From positions 488,767 to 552,766 of the forward strand of contig JAUJNX010000001.1 in NCBI GenBank assembly GCA_030447925.1: a stretch of DNA of 64,000 bases, read 5' to 3'. The notes under the pieces are model-generated. The model saw only the letters and a program-made list of their open reading frames with translations. It was not told the origin of the DNA and did no database searches. Position numbers and translations under genes: made by a program. This document shows, piece after piece, positions 23,977 to 33,023 of this stretch (position 1 is the first letter of the stretch; the number at the start of each line of letters is the position of its first letter). Source of the DNA: Egibacteraceae bacterium (lineage in GTDB: Bacteria; Actinomycetota; Nitriliruptoria; Euzebyales; Egibacteraceae).

Positions 23977-25011
23977 TCAGGCGCCGAGGTGGGAGGGGGC
24001 GGCGGTGGAGGCGCGGGGGATGAGGGTGTGGGTGGTGCGCTTGCGGCGGGGGCGGGCGGCCGGGGTGCGGAGGGTCAGTTCCAGGGCCATCGCGCCCATC
24101 TCGGCCATCGGCAGGCGGACGGTGGTGAGGGCGGGGGCGAGGTCGGCCGCGACGGGGATGTCGTCGAAGCCGACCACCGAGAGCTCGGCGGGGACGGCGC
24201 GGCCCGCCTCGCGCAGGACCGACAGGGCGCCGATGGCCATGACGTCGGTGAGGGCGAGCAGCGCGGTGGTGTCCGGCCGCCGGGCGAGGACGCGCGCCGT
24301 CGCCGCGGCGCCGCCCTCGCGCGAGAAGTCGTCGTGCTCGACGACGACCTCGGCACCGGCGGCGGACAGCTCCGCCGCCGCGCCCTCCAGCCGGTCCGCG
24401 ACCGTTGTCAGGCGCGCCGGTCCCGCGACGACCGCCACGCGGCGGTGGCCCAGCTCCAGCAGGTGCCGCGCTGCCGTCGCCCCGCCCGCGCGGTTGTCGG
24501 GCAGGACCGCGTCGACCGGCACGTGGTGGCGCCCGACCAGGGCGACGCGCCCGCCGGTCTCGCGGAACGCCACCAGCTCCGCCGCCTTCTGCCGTTCCGC
24601 CCCGGCGTCGGTGTAGCCGGACCCGGCCAGCACGATCGCCCCCACCCGGTTGGCGCGCAGCTCGCGGATGCGCGCCAGCTCCGTGCCCGGCTCCCGCTCC
24701 GACTGGTTGATGAGCACGAGCAGGCCGTGCTCGGCCGCGACCCGCAGGACCCCGCGGGAGATCTCGGCGAAGTAGGGGTCGGCGACGTCGTGGACGACCA
24801 GGCCGACGATCGAGGCGCCCCCGCTCGCGAGGGCGCGCGCGTGCGCGTTCGGCACGTAGCCGAGTCGCGCGGCGACCGCCCGCACGTGGTCGGCCATCCG
24901 CGCGGACACGCCCTCCCGCCCCGCCAGCGCCCGTGACGCGGTCGCCAGCGAGACCCCGGCCGCTCGGGCGACGTCGGCGAGGCGCGGCGTGGGCCGCTCG
25001 GTGAGGGACAC
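23977..25011 (-). CDS. LacI-family transcriptional repressor
   Basis: The 344-aa protein has the LacI helix-turn-helix ADVARAAGVSLATASRALAG (residues 12-31) and hinge GYVPNAHARALASG, then a periplasmic-binding-like effector domain (IVGLVVHDVADPYFAEISRG, LSVVGFDDIPVAADLAPALT). The GTG at 25011 lies 6 nt after TACGGT (25023-25018, minus strand), a leaderless arrangement. An AAGCGCTT operator at 25029-25036 sits over the upstream promoter region, implying autoregulation. It is divergent from, and most likely controls, the Liv-type transporter and oxidoreductase operon. A second pair of identical operator cores upstream of the gene at 36263-39016 may be another target. Confidence 0.92.
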   Translation of the reverse strand: MSLTERPTPRLADVARAAGVSLATASRALAGREGVSARMADHVRAVAARLGYVPNAHARALASGGASIVGLVVHDVADPYFAEISRGVLRVAAEHGLLVLINQSEREPGTELARIRELRANRVGAIVLAGSGYTDAGAERQKAAELVAFRETGGRVALVGRHHVPVDAVLPDNRAGGATAARHLLELGHRRVAVVAGPARLTTVADRLEGAAAELSAAGAEVVVEHDDFSREGGAAATARVLARRPDTTALLALTDVMAIGALSVLREAGRAVPAELSVVGFDDIPVAADLAPALTTVRLPMAEMGAMALELTLRTPAARPRRKRTTHTLIPRASTAAPSHLGA

Positions 25012-25017
25012 GCCGCA

Positions 25018-25102
25018 ACCGTAGCGGAAAGCGCTTGCGAGATGACCCGTACGTGCCCTTGCGCGCCCCGGGGTGAGGCGGTTACCGTCCCTGGAAGCGC
25101 TT
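25018..25102. promoter_or_regulatory. Divergent promoter region with two LacI operators
   Basis: AAGCGCTT palindromes at 25029-25036 and 25095-25102 are 66 bp apart, suitable for looping. Between them, TTGCGC (25059-25064) and TACCGT (25083-25088) with an 18-bp spacer form the plus-strand promoter. Its start point would coincide with the second operator. TACGGT (25023-25018) is the minus-strand -10 box for lacI. Confidence 0.65.
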
Positions 25103-25151
25103 TCGGAAGCCCTTACGTGAACGCCGGGGCGACGGGACCGAGGAGGGGGCC

Positions 25152-26450
25152 ATGGGGGGCGGAGCCAGGCGGGTCGCGCTGGTGCTGGCCGGGGTGCTGC
25201 TGGTGGCCGGGTGCGCCGGCACACCGGAGGACCCGACGGCCGCGGGCGACGGGGGCGGGCAGGCCGGAGGGACCGCCGAGCCGGTGGCGGGCGGCGCGGG
25301 CGGCGACGGCGGCGGGGCGAGCGGGGACCCGATCCGCATCGGCATCTCCCTCCCGCTGTCCGGCGACTTCTCCGAACCCGGCGTCGGCGTCCAGCAGGGC
25401 TACGAGGTCTGGGCGGAGTCGGTGAACCGCGCGGGCGGCCTCCTGGGACGCCCGGTCGAGCTGCTGTTCCGCGACGACGCCTCCGACCCCAACCGGGTCG
25501 TGTCCGACTACGAGTCGCTCATCACCCAGGAGGAGGTCGACCTGGTCTTCGGGCCGTTCTCGACCCGCCTGGTGATCCCCGCCGCGGAGGTCGCGGAGTC
25601 CTACGACATGCTCTTCGTGGAGCCGGCCGGGGCCGCCCCGGAGGTGTTCGAGCAGGGCTTCGAGTACCTGTTCTACGCCGCCCCGGCGGTCGCGAACGAC
25701 CACTACAACTACCTCGCGGACTGGATCCTGGCCCTGCCGGAGGACCAGCGCCCGCAGACCGCCGCCTACGCGGCCATGGACGACCCCTTCGCCCAGGGCA
25801 CCGCCTACGGGCTGAAGGACCGCCTGGAGGCGGGCGGGATCGAGACCGTGGTCGACGAGGTCTACCCGCCCGACACCACCGACTTCTCCGCGATCGGCGC
25901 GCGCGTCGCGGCGGCGGACGCCGACATCGTCGTGGGCGGCACGCAGTTCGAGGACGCGGTCGGCCTGGTCCGCTCCTTCCAGGAGCTGGGTTACCAGCCG
26001 CGCCTCGCCGCCTTCTCCACCGGCCCGACCCTGCCGGAGTTCGACGAGGCCGTGAGCGGCGCGACCGAGGGCATCCTGTCGCCGGTCGGCTACGCGGTCG
26101 GCGCGGAGATCGAGGGCAACGCGGAGTTCGCCGCCCTCCACGAGGAGCTCCACGGCACGCCCCCGACCGAGGACGCGGCCAACGGCTACACGGTGGGCCA
26201 GGTGGTCGCCGCCGCGGTCGAGGCCGTCGGCTGCGCCGAGCAGGGCGAGGAGTGCCAGCGCGCCCTGGCCGACCACATCCGCGCCAACGAGTTCCAGACC
26301 GTCGTCGGCCCGCTCAGCTTCGACGAGGCCGGCCGGCCGCAGTCGGCCCACCTCATCCAGCAGTGGCAGGGCGGCGAGGTCCAGATCGTCCTGCCCGAGG
26401 ACTCCGACGCGGTGACCGCGGAGGTCCAGTTCCCCAAGGCCGAGTGGTGA
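25152..26450 (+). CDS. Branched-chain-amino-acid-type ABC substrate-binding lipoprotein (LivK-like)
   Basis: The 432-aa product has a lipoprotein signal with lipobox LVAGC (Cys at residue 20), a Gly/Ala-rich tether, then a Peripla_BP_6 fold: IRIGISLPLSGDFSEPGVGV, GRPVELLFRDDASDPNR, VDLVFGPFSTRLVIPAAEVA. AGGAGG precedes the ATG at 25152. It delivers its ligand to LivHMGF encoded next. Because the operon is under LacI control and contains sugar-type oxidoreductases and isomerases, the ligand is more likely a sugar acid, polyol or glycoside than an amino acid. That is inference from context. Confidence 0.88.
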   Translation: MGGGARRVALVLAGVLLVAGCAGTPEDPTAAGDGGGQAGGTAEPVAGGAGGDGGGASGDPIRIGISLPLSGDFSEPGVGVQQGYEVWAESVNRAGGLLGRPVELLFRDDASDPNRVVSDYESLITQEEVDLVFGPFSTRLVIPAAEVAESYDMLFVEPAGAAPEVFEQGFEYLFYAAPAVANDHYNYLADWILALPEDQRPQTAAYAAMDDPFAQGTAYGLKDRLEAGGIETVVDEVYPPDTTDFSAIGARVAAADADIVVGGTQFEDAVGLVRSFQELGYQPRLAAFSTGPTLPEFDEAVSGATEGILSPVGYAVGAEIEGNAEFAALHEELHGTPPTEDAANGYTVGQVVAAAVEAVGCAEQGEECQRALADHIRANEFQTVVGPLSFDEAGRPQSAHLIQQWQGGEVQIVLPEDSDAVTAEVQFPKAEW

Positions 26451-27331
26451 GCGGCACGCTGCTGGCCCAGGGCCTGGTCCTCGGGATCCTGACCGGAGGC
26501 CTGTACGCGCTGCTCGCCTCCGGGCTGACGCTGTACTTCGGGGTCATGAAGGTGGTGATGGTCGCCCACCCGGCGTTCCTGTTCCTCGCCGCCTACGCGA
26601 CCTACGCCCTGCACACCGCCACCGGGATCGACCCGCTGCTCACGACCGTCGTGACGGTGCCGACCTTCTTCGCCCTCGGCGTCGCGGTCCAGCGCCTGCT
26701 GGTCGCCCGCCTGGCCCCGGAGTCCCTCGCGACCATGTCGGTCCTGCTGACCTTCGCGCTGGCGCTGCTCATCGAGGGCGGGCTGGGCGTCGTCGCCACC
26801 GGCTCCTACCGGTCGGTGACCGTGGACTACGCCAGCCAGGCGCTGCGGCTGGGGTCGGTCGCGCTGCCCGCCGACCGCCTCATCGCCTTCGGGGTGGCGG
26901 CGGTGACCCTCGGGGGGCTGTTCGTCGTGCTGCGCCTGACGCGCTTCGGGCGGGCGCTGCGGGCCACGATCTCCCACGCCACCGCCGCCCGCCTGGTCGG
27001 CATCGACACCGACCGGGTCACCGCGATCGGGTTCGGCATCGGCCTGGCGACCGCCGCGCTCGGTGGCGCGGTCCTGTCGCTCATCTCCCCGTTCTTCCCG
27101 GCCGCGCACTGGGCGTGGATCGGGCGGCTCATGGCGGTGATCGTCGTCGGCGGGCTCGGCAGCGTGCAGGGGGCGGCCGTCGCCGCCCTGCTGCTGGGCG
27201 TCCTGGAGGCCCTGCTGCAGGTGACCTGGGGGGCGACCCCCGCCGCGCTGCTGTTCTACGCGTTCCTGTTCGCGACCCTGCTCGTCCGACCTCAGGGGCT
27301 GTTCGGTGGCCGTCTCGCCCAGCGCTTCTAG
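26447..27331 (+). CDS. Branched-chain-type ABC permease (LivH)
   Basis: The 294-aa polytopic protein has GLVLGILTGGLYALLASGL, YFGVMKVVMVAHPAFLFLAA and MAVIVVGGLGSVQGAAVAAL, as in LivH. The loop TRFGRALRATISHATAARLV contacts the ATPases. The GTG at 26447 overlaps the binding-protein stop (GTGA). It makes the inner-membrane channel together with LivM. Confidence 0.9.
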   Translation: MSGTLLAQGLVLGILTGGLYALLASGLTLYFGVMKVVMVAHPAFLFLAAYATYALHTATGIDPLLTTVVTVPTFFALGVAVQRLLVARLAPESLATMSVLLTFALALLIEGGLGVVATGSYRSVTVDYASQALRLGSVALPADRLIAFGVAAVTLGGLFVVLRLTRFGRALRATISHATAARLVGIDTDRVTAIGFGIGLATAALGGAVLSLISPFFPAAHWAWIGRLMAVIVVGGLGSVQGAAVAALLLGVLEALLQVTWGATPAALLFYAFLFATLLVRPQGLFGGRLAQRF

Positions 27332-28361
27332 CGGCACCGCCGCCCCCGGCCGCCTCGCCGGCCGGGCGGCCTTCGTGGCGGGCGGGCTGCTGCTGGCCGC
27401 CTACCCGTGGGCCGCCCCGAACGCCTACCTGCGCTACGCGGGCGTGCTGGTCGTGCTCTACGCGGCCCTGTCGACCGCGTGGAACCTGGTCGGCGGGTTC
27501 ACCGGCTACATCTCGCTCGGCCACGCGGCGTTCTTCGGCCTCGGCGCCTACGCGACCGGCATCCTCGTCGTGCGCACGGGGCTGCCGCACGCGCTGGCCC
27601 TGGTCCTGGCCGTCGCCGGGGTGACGGCGTTCGCCGCGGCCGTCGGGGTCGCGGCCGTCCGGGTTCGCGGGTCGTCATTCGTGATCGTGTCGATCGCGCT
27701 GGTGTCGATGACCAACCTCGTCGCGCAGAACGCCCGCTGGCTGACCGGCGGGTCCAGCGGCCTGCGCGTCCCCCCGCTGGTCGAGGGGCTGAGCCGCACC
27801 GCCAACCACGTCGTGTTCTTCTACCTGTTCCTCGCGCTGCTCGGCCTGGTGCTGGCCACGTGGTGGGCCGTCGACCGGTCGCGCTTCGGCGCGGGGCTCA
27901 AGGCGATCCGCGAGGACGAGGACAAGGCCGAGTCGCTGGGCGTCCCGACCACCGCCTACAAGGTCGTCGCCTACGCCGCGTCGGCCGCCTTCGTCGCCGC
28001 GGCCGGGGGGCTGTACGGGATCTGGTTCGGGAGCCTCGACCCGATCTTCGTCTTCTCGATCGTCATCGGCGCGAACATGGTCCTCATGGCCCTGTTGGGC
28101 GGGATGCGGTTCCTGCTGGGACCGCTGCTCGGCGCCTTTCTCGTCGCCCCGGCCAGCGAGTACTTCCTGCTGGCCTACGGCGAGTCCCAGCTCCACATCG
28201 TCCTGTCCGGTGCGCTGCTCGCGGTCGTCGTGCTGTTCCTGCCCGACGGCATCATCCCGGCGTTGCGGGCGACCTGGCGCCGCCGCGGCCCCCGCGCCGC
28301 CTCGATCCAGGAGCGGTCGGCCGCCGAGCTGGCCGCCGCCCGCGAGGAGGTCCCGGCATGA
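27306..28361 (+). CDS. Branched-chain-type ABC permease (LivM)
   Basis: The 351-aa polytopic protein has AWNLVGGFTGYISLGHAAFF and YATGIL of the LivM family, and the cytoplasmic loop SRFGAGLKAIREDEDKAESL followed by VPTTAYKVVAYAASA, the ATPase-contact region. The GTG at 27306 lies inside the end of livH (26-bp overlap). After its stop there are 79 bp before livG, longer than the other junctions in this operon. A 28-codon frame from an ATG at 28358 bridges that gap and could maintain coupling. Confidence 0.9.
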   Translation: MAVSPSASSGTAAPGRLAGRAAFVAGGLLLAAYPWAAPNAYLRYAGVLVVLYAALSTAWNLVGGFTGYISLGHAAFFGLGAYATGILVVRTGLPHALALVLAVAGVTAFAAAVGVAAVRVRGSSFVIVSIALVSMTNLVAQNARWLTGGSSGLRVPPLVEGLSRTANHVVFFYLFLALLGLVLATWWAVDRSRFGAGLKAIREDEDKAESLGVPTTAYKVVAYAASAAFVAAAGGLYGIWFGSLDPIFVFSIVIGANMVLMALLGGMRFLLGPLLGAFLVAPASEYFLLAYGESQLHIVLSGALLAVVVLFLPDGIIPALRATWRRRGPRAASIQERSAAELAAAREEVPA

Positions 28362-28440
28362 GGGACGCAGACGGAACGCGGTGCCCAGCCCCGTCGGCGC
28401 GTGCGGCCGCAGTCGTCCGCCCGGCGTCCGAGGTGCCGAC

Positions 28441-29172
28441 ATGACGACCCTGGCGGTCCACGGGCTGACCAAGGCGTTCGGGGGCGTCGTCGCGGTGCGG
28501 GACGCGACCGTCGAGCTGCGCGAGGGCGCCGTCAACGGGCTGATCGGGCCGAACGGGTCCGGCAAGACGACGCTGTTCAACCTGGTCACCGGGATGATCC
28601 GGCCCGACGCCGGGCGGGTGACCATCGGCGGGCGCGACGTGACCGGCTGGGCGCCGCACCGCATCGCCGGCGCCGGCCTCGGGCGCACGTTCCAGCTGTG
28701 CCGCGTGTTCGGGCGGCTCACGGTGCTGGAGAACATGCTCGTGGCGGTGCGCCGCACCCGCCTGCGCGAGCTGGCGGGCGGCCTGGGCAACCGCGCCGAC
28801 CTCGACCGGGCGCGCGGCTGGCTCGCCCGCGTCGGCCTGGAGCACCTGGAGACCGCCGAGGCGCGCGACCTCTCCTACGGCCAGCAGAAGCTGCTGGAGC
28901 TGGCCGCGGTGCTCATGGCCGACCCGGCCCTGGTGCTCCTGGACGAGCCCGCCGGCGGCGTCAACCCCGCCCTCATCGAGCGCATCGCCGCGCTGGTCCG
29001 CGACCTCAACGCCGAGGGCCGCACGTTCCTCGTCGTCGAGCACAACATGGACCTCGTCATGGGGCTGTGCGACCACGTGGTCGTGTTCGACCGCGGCAGC
29101 CCGATCGCCGCGGGGACCCCCGCCGAGGTCCAGGCCGACGGCCGCGTCCTGGAGGCCTACCTCGGTGTCTGA
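28441..29172 (+). CDS. Branched-chain-type ABC ATPase (LivG)
   Basis: The 243-aa product has Walker A LIGPNGSGKTTLFN (residues 34-47), Q-loop GRTFQLCRVF, signature LSYGQQKLLELA and Walker B LVLLDEPAGGVNP, followed by the H-loop VEHNMDLVM. LSYGQ instead of LSGGQ is standard for LivG. It overlaps livF by 8 bp. It powers the transporter with LivF as partner. Confidence 0.92.
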   Translation: MTTLAVHGLTKAFGGVVAVRDATVELREGAVNGLIGPNGSGKTTLFNLVTGMIRPDAGRVTIGGRDVTGWAPHRIAGAGLGRTFQLCRVFGRLTVLENMLVAVRRTRLRELAGGLGNRADLDRARGWLARVGLEHLETAEARDLSYGQQKLLELAAVLMADPALVLLDEPAGGVNPALIERIAALVRDLNAEGRTFLVVEHNMDLVMGLCDHVVVFDRGSPIAAGTPAEVQADGRVLEAYLGV

Positions 29173-29917
29173 GCCCGTCTTCGCCCTCACCGACATCGTC
29201 GCCGGCTACGGCCGCGCCGCCCCCGTCCTGCGCGGGCTGTCCGTCGAGGTCCCCGCCGGGTCGGTCGTCTGCCTGGTCGGCCCGAACGGCGCGGGCAAGT
29301 CGACCGTCCTCCGCGTCGCCAGCGGCCTGCTGCGCGCCCGCTCCGGATCGGTGCGCCTGCGCGGCGAGGACGTCGGCGCCGCCACCCCGCAGCAACTCCT
29401 GGCCCGCGGCGTCGCCCACGTCCTCCAGGGCCACAGCGTCTTCCGCGAGCTGACCGTCGCGGAGAACGTCCGCCTCGGCGCCTACACGGTGCGCGACGAG
29501 GAGCTGGTGCGCCGCCGGTGCGACGCGGTGAAGGAGGTCTTCCCCGTCGTCGGCGAGCGCTGGCACGCCATCGCCGGCCTGCTGTCCGGCGGGCAGCAGA
29601 AGCAGGTCGAGTTCGCGCGCGCCCTCATGCTCGACCCCGCCGTCGTGCTCCTGGACGAGCCGTCGATGGGCCTTGACCCGCGCACCACCGCCACCGTCTT
29701 CGACCAGATCGCGCGCATGCGCGCGCTGGGCGTCGCCGTCCTGCTCGTCGAGCAGAACGCCCGGCGCGCGCTGGAGATGGCCGACACCGGGTGCGTCCTG
29801 GACCTCGGCCGCGTCCACCTGGCGGGCCCCGCCCGCGCGCTGCTGGAGGACCCGGAGCTGGGCGCCCTCTACCTGGGCCGCCGCGCCACGCCGACCGAGA
29901 CCCGGAGCTCACCGTGA
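29165..29917 (+). CDS. Branched-chain-type ABC ATPase (LivF)
   Basis: The 250-aa product has Walker A LVGPNGAGKSTVLR, signature LLSGGQQKQVEFARAL, Walker B VVLLDEPSMGLDP and H-loop LLVEQNARRAL, matching LivF. It starts at a GTG within the end of livG. Its stop overlaps the GTG of the following Gfo/Idh gene, so the catabolic genes are directly coupled to the transporter. This supports a common substrate. Confidence 0.92.
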   Translation: MSEPVFALTDIVAGYGRAAPVLRGLSVEVPAGSVVCLVGPNGAGKSTVLRVASGLLRARSGSVRLRGEDVGAATPQQLLARGVAHVLQGHSVFRELTVAENVRLGAYTVRDEELVRRRCDAVKEVFPVVGERWHAIAGLLSGGQQKQVEFARALMLDPAVVLLDEPSMGLDPRTTATVFDQIARMRALGVAVLLVEQNARRALEMADTGCVLDLGRVHLAGPARALLEDPELGALYLGRRATPTETRSSP

Positions 29918-31059
29918 CCACCGTGACCATCGCCGCCAACGGCGTGACGGGCCGCATGGGCCGCAACCAGCACCTGCGCCGGTCGCTGCTGGCCATCCGC
30001 GAGCAGGGCGGCGTGGCCCTGGCCGACGGCCGCTGGATCGTGCCGGAGCTGATCCTGATCGGCCGCGACGCCGACCGGGTCCGCCGGCTGGCCGAGGAGA
30101 CCGGGGTCGCGCGCTGGTCCACCGACCGCGACGCGGTCCTGTCCGACCCGGCCGTCGACGTCTACTTCGACGCGACCGCCACCGCCTCCCGCGCCGACGG
30201 GGTGCGCGCGGCGATCGGGGCCGGCAAGGCGGTGTACTGCGAGAAGCCGCTCGCGCCGACCGCCGGGGAGGCCGCGGAGCTGGCCAAGCTGGCGGAGGCG
30301 GCCGGGGTCAAGACCGGCATCGTCGCCGACAAGCTGTTCCTCCCGGGTCTGCGCAAGCTGCGCCGGGCGCTGGACAGCGGGTTCTTCGGGCGCGTGCTGT
30401 CGGTGCGCTGCGACTTCGGCTACTGGGTCTTCGAGGGCCAGGTCGAGCCGTCCCAGCGGCCCAGCTGGAACTACCGGGCGGAGGACGGCGGCGGGATCGT
30501 GCTCGACATGTTCCCGCACTGGCAGTACGTGCTGGAGGACCTGTTCGGGCCGATCATGTCGGTGCTGTGCCACGCGGTCACCCACCTGCCGGAGCGCGTC
30601 GACGAGGCGGGCGCGGCCTATGCGGGCACCGCCGACGACGCCGCGTACGCGCTGTTCGCGCTGGAGGGCGGGACCGTCGCGTCGTTCACGTCGTCGTGGG
30701 CGACGCGGGTGCGGCGCGACGAGCTGGTCGAGTTCCACGTCGACGGGACGCTCGGGTCGGCGGTCGCGGGGCTGCGGTCGTGCCACCTCCAGCCGCGCGC
30801 CGCCACGCCGCGGCCGACCTGGAACCCCGACGTCCCCAACCCGATCGACTTCCGCGCGACCTGGGTCGACGCGCCCGCCATCGAGCCGGACGAGAACGGC
30901 TTCAAGCTCCAGTGGGAGGCGTTCCTGCGCCACGTCGCCGCCGACGAGCCGTTCCCCCACACCCTCGCCCAGGGCGCCCGCGGGGCGCTGCTCGCCGACC
31001 TCGCCCTGCGCTCCTCGGCGGAGCGCCGCTGGATCGACGTCCCGGCGGCCGACGCGTGA
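29914..31059 (+). CDS. Gfo/Idh/MocA family oxidoreductase
   Basis: The 381-aa product has the N-terminus TIAANGVTGRMGRNQHLRRS, an unusual Rossmann loop (NGVTGRMG instead of GxGxxG), then YFDATATASRADGV, KAVYCEKPLAPT (family EKP motif, about residue 110) and the substrate region IVLDMFPHWQYVLEDLF. The GTG at 29914 overlaps livF. It is in operon with a DUF993 protein and an IolE-like isomerase. That suggests oxidation of the imported compound to a keto intermediate, followed by aldol-type cleavage. The atypical N-terminal loop recalls a subgroup often found beside DUF993 genes. Confidence 0.85.
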   Translation: MTTVTIAANGVTGRMGRNQHLRRSLLAIREQGGVALADGRWIVPELILIGRDADRVRRLAEETGVARWSTDRDAVLSDPAVDVYFDATATASRADGVRAAIGAGKAVYCEKPLAPTAGEAAELAKLAEAAGVKTGIVADKLFLPGLRKLRRALDSGFFGRVLSVRCDFGYWVFEGQVEPSQRPSWNYRAEDGGGIVLDMFPHWQYVLEDLFGPIMSVLCHAVTHLPERVDEAGAAYAGTADDAAYALFALEGGTVASFTSSWATRVRRDELVEFHVDGTLGSAVAGLRSCHLQPRAATPRPTWNPDVPNPIDFRATWVDAPAIEPDENGFKLQWEAFLRHVAADEPFPHTLAQGARGALLADLALRSSAERRWIDVPAADA

Positions 31060-32207
31060 CCGGCCTGCTGCTGCCGACGCCGGAGGGGCGGCTGGAGCGG
31101 TGGGTGCCGTCGGGGGTGGCCCCGGTCGTGGCGGCCGGGCGGGCGCCGCGGACGCGGATCGCCTACGCCGCCGCACACGTCGTCGCCGACGCGACGGCGC
31201 CCGAGGACCCCTCGGAACGGGCCGCCGTCGACTGGGACGCGACGCTGGCGTTCCGCCACCACCTCTGGGCCTGTGGAATGGGCGTCGCCGAGGCGATGGA
31301 CACCGCCCAGCGGGGGATGGGCTTGGACTGGGGCGCGGCGGCCGAGCTGATCCGCCGCACCGGCCAGGAGGCCGCCGGGCCGTGGTGCGCGGGCGTGGGC
31401 ACCGACTCCCTGCCACCCGGGCCCGTCACGCTCGACGCGGTCGTCGCCGCCTACCGCGAGCAGCTCGCGGTGGTCACCGGGGCCGGGGCCGTGCCAGTGC
31501 TGATGGCCAGCCGCCACCTCGCCGCCGCAGCGGAGGGTCCCGACGACTACCACCGCGTCGTCGGCGCGGTGCTCGCCGACGCCGACGGGCCGGTGCTCCT
31601 GCACTGGCTGGGGGCGCCGTTCGACCCGGCGCTCGCGGGCTACTGGGGCCACCCCGCCGAGGCCGACGCCGCCAAGGAGCTGGCCGCGCTGTGCCGCGAC
31701 CACGCCGGCCGGATCGGCGGGGTCAAGGTGTCGGTGCTGGACGCGGACCTGGAGACCGCGTTCCGCCGGTCCCTCCCGCCCGGCGTGCGCTGCTACACCG
31801 GCGACGACTTCGGCTACCCCGGCCTGATCGCGGGCGACGACGGGGGCCACAGCGAGGCGCTGCTCGGCATCTTCGACCCGATCGCCGCGGTCGCCTCCGC
31901 GGCGCTGGCGGCGCTGGACGACGGCGACCGGGCACGCTACGACGCGCTGCTCGCGCCGACGGTGCCGCTGTCGCGGGCGGTGTTCCGCGCACCGACCCGC
32001 CACTACAAGGTCGGCATCGTGCTGCTCGCCCACCTGGCGGGCCACCAGGACCACTTCCGCATGGTCGGCGGGCTGGAGTCGGCGCGCTCGATCACCCACC
32101 TCGCCGAGGTCCTGCGCCTGGCCGACGCGGCCGGCGTCCTGCCCGACCCCGACCTCGCCGTGGCCCGCATGCGCCCCCTCCTCGCGGCGGCCGGCATCGA
32201 TGCCTGA
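31056..32207 (+). CDS. DUF993 protein (dihydrodipicolinate-synthase-like TIM barrel)
   Basis: The 383-aa product is recognised as a DUF993 member by DWDATLAFRHHLWACGMGVA, DTAQRGMGLDWGAAAELI and the lysine-bearing strand GRIGGVKVSVLDADLE, followed by CYTGDDFGYPGLI. The family is annotated as DHDPS-like, and the Lys in GGVKVS would be the Schiff-base candidate. The reaction is not established. In operon with a Gfo/Idh dehydrogenase and an isomerase, an aldol cleavage of a keto-sugar derivative is plausible. The GTG at 31056 overlaps the previous stop. Confidence 0.82.
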   Translation: MTGLLLPTPEGRLERWVPSGVAPVVAAGRAPRTRIAYAAAHVVADATAPEDPSERAAVDWDATLAFRHHLWACGMGVAEAMDTAQRGMGLDWGAAAELIRRTGQEAAGPWCAGVGTDSLPPGPVTLDAVVAAYREQLAVVTGAGAVPVLMASRHLAAAAEGPDDYHRVVGAVLADADGPVLLHWLGAPFDPALAGYWGHPAEADAAKELAALCRDHAGRIGGVKVSVLDADLETAFRRSLPPGVRCYTGDDFGYPGLIAGDDGGHSEALLGIFDPIAAVASAALAALDDGDRARYDALLAPTVPLSRAVFRAPTRHYKVGIVLLAHLAGHQDHFRMVGGLESARSITHLAEVLRLADAAGVLPDPDLAVARMRPLLAAAGIDA

Positions 32208-32273
32208 GCGGGGAGGGCGGCCGCCGGCGAGGAGCGCCCGGTCACGGGTCTGCGGCGCTCGCCGGGTGCCGCG

Positions 32274-33023
32274 GTGAGCGGGCTGCCGGACGGGGTCGTG
32301 CTCGCCGTGGTCCTCGCCGCGTTCGTGGCCGGGGCGACGCTCAAGGGGGTGACCGGGCTGGGGTTGCCGCCCGTCGTGCTGCCCGTGCTCGCGCCCGTCG
32401 TCGGCATCACCGACGCGGTGGCGCTGCTCGCCCTGCCCACGGTGGTCGGCAACGGCTGGCTGGTGTGGACCAACCGCGGCGCACACGGGGGGAATCCGCA
32501 CCTGCTGCCGCTGGCGGCCGCGGCGGCGGCGGGCGGGGTCCTCGGCGCCGTCGCGCTGACCGGCCTCGACGAGCGCGCCGTGGCCGTCGTCCTGGTCGTC
32601 CTGGTGGTCGGCATGCTCGCCGTGCGCCTGGCCCGCCCGCACTGGCGCCTCGCCCCGCACATCGCGCGCCGCGGCGACGCCCCCGTCGGCCTGGCCAGCG
32701 GCGTGCTCCAGGGCGCCACCGGCATGTCCGGCCCGCTGGTGGGGACCTGGGTGAACGCCCTCGGCCTCGGCCGCGACGGCTTCGTGCTCACCACCTCCGC
32801 CGTGCTCCAGCTCGCCGCGCTGACCCAGGCGGTCACCCTGACCGGCCTCGGCGTGCTGCGCGGCGAGCGCCTGTGGCAGGGGCTGGCGGCCTGCGCCGTG
32901 GTGCTCGCGATGCTGCCGCTGGGCCAGCGCCTCGGCCGGCGGCTCCCGCAGGTGTGGTTCGACCGCATCGCGCTGCTGATCCTGCTGGCGTCGGCGCTGG
33001 GCCTGCTCGCGGAGGCCTGGTGA
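32274..33023 (+). CDS. TauE/SafE-family membrane permease
   Basis: The 249-aa polytopic protein has two TauE half-repeats: FVAGATLKGVTGLGLPPVV near the N-terminus and ASGVLQGATGMSGPLVGTWV in the middle (G-x-T-G-x-G/S-G-P). The family moves sulfite, sulfoacetate, taurine-related or other organic anions. Here it lies between the DUF993 and isomerase genes in a sugar-type operon, so it may export an acid end product. Start GTG at 32274; the 66-bp gap upstream is the largest after the livM-livG gap. Overlaps the next gene by one base. Confidence 0.85.
   Translation: MSGLPDGVVLAVVLAAFVAGATLKGVTGLGLPPVVLPVLAPVVGITDAVALLALPTVVGNGWLVWTNRGAHGGNPHLLPLAAAAAAGGVLGAVALTGLDERAVAVVLVVLVVGMLAVRLARPHWRLAPHIARRGDAPVGLASGVLQGATGMSGPLVGTWVNALGLGRDGFVLTTSAVLQLAALTQAVTLTGLGVLRGERLWQGLAACAVVLAMLPLGQRLGRRLPQVWFDRIALLILLASALGLLAEAW

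Noticed and set aside
28358-28444. A 28-codon frame bridging livM and livG
   Set aside because: It starts with ATGA coupling to livM and ends at the livG start, but the peptide is Arg/Ala-rich and has no recognisable features; it is mentioned only as a possible coupling leader.
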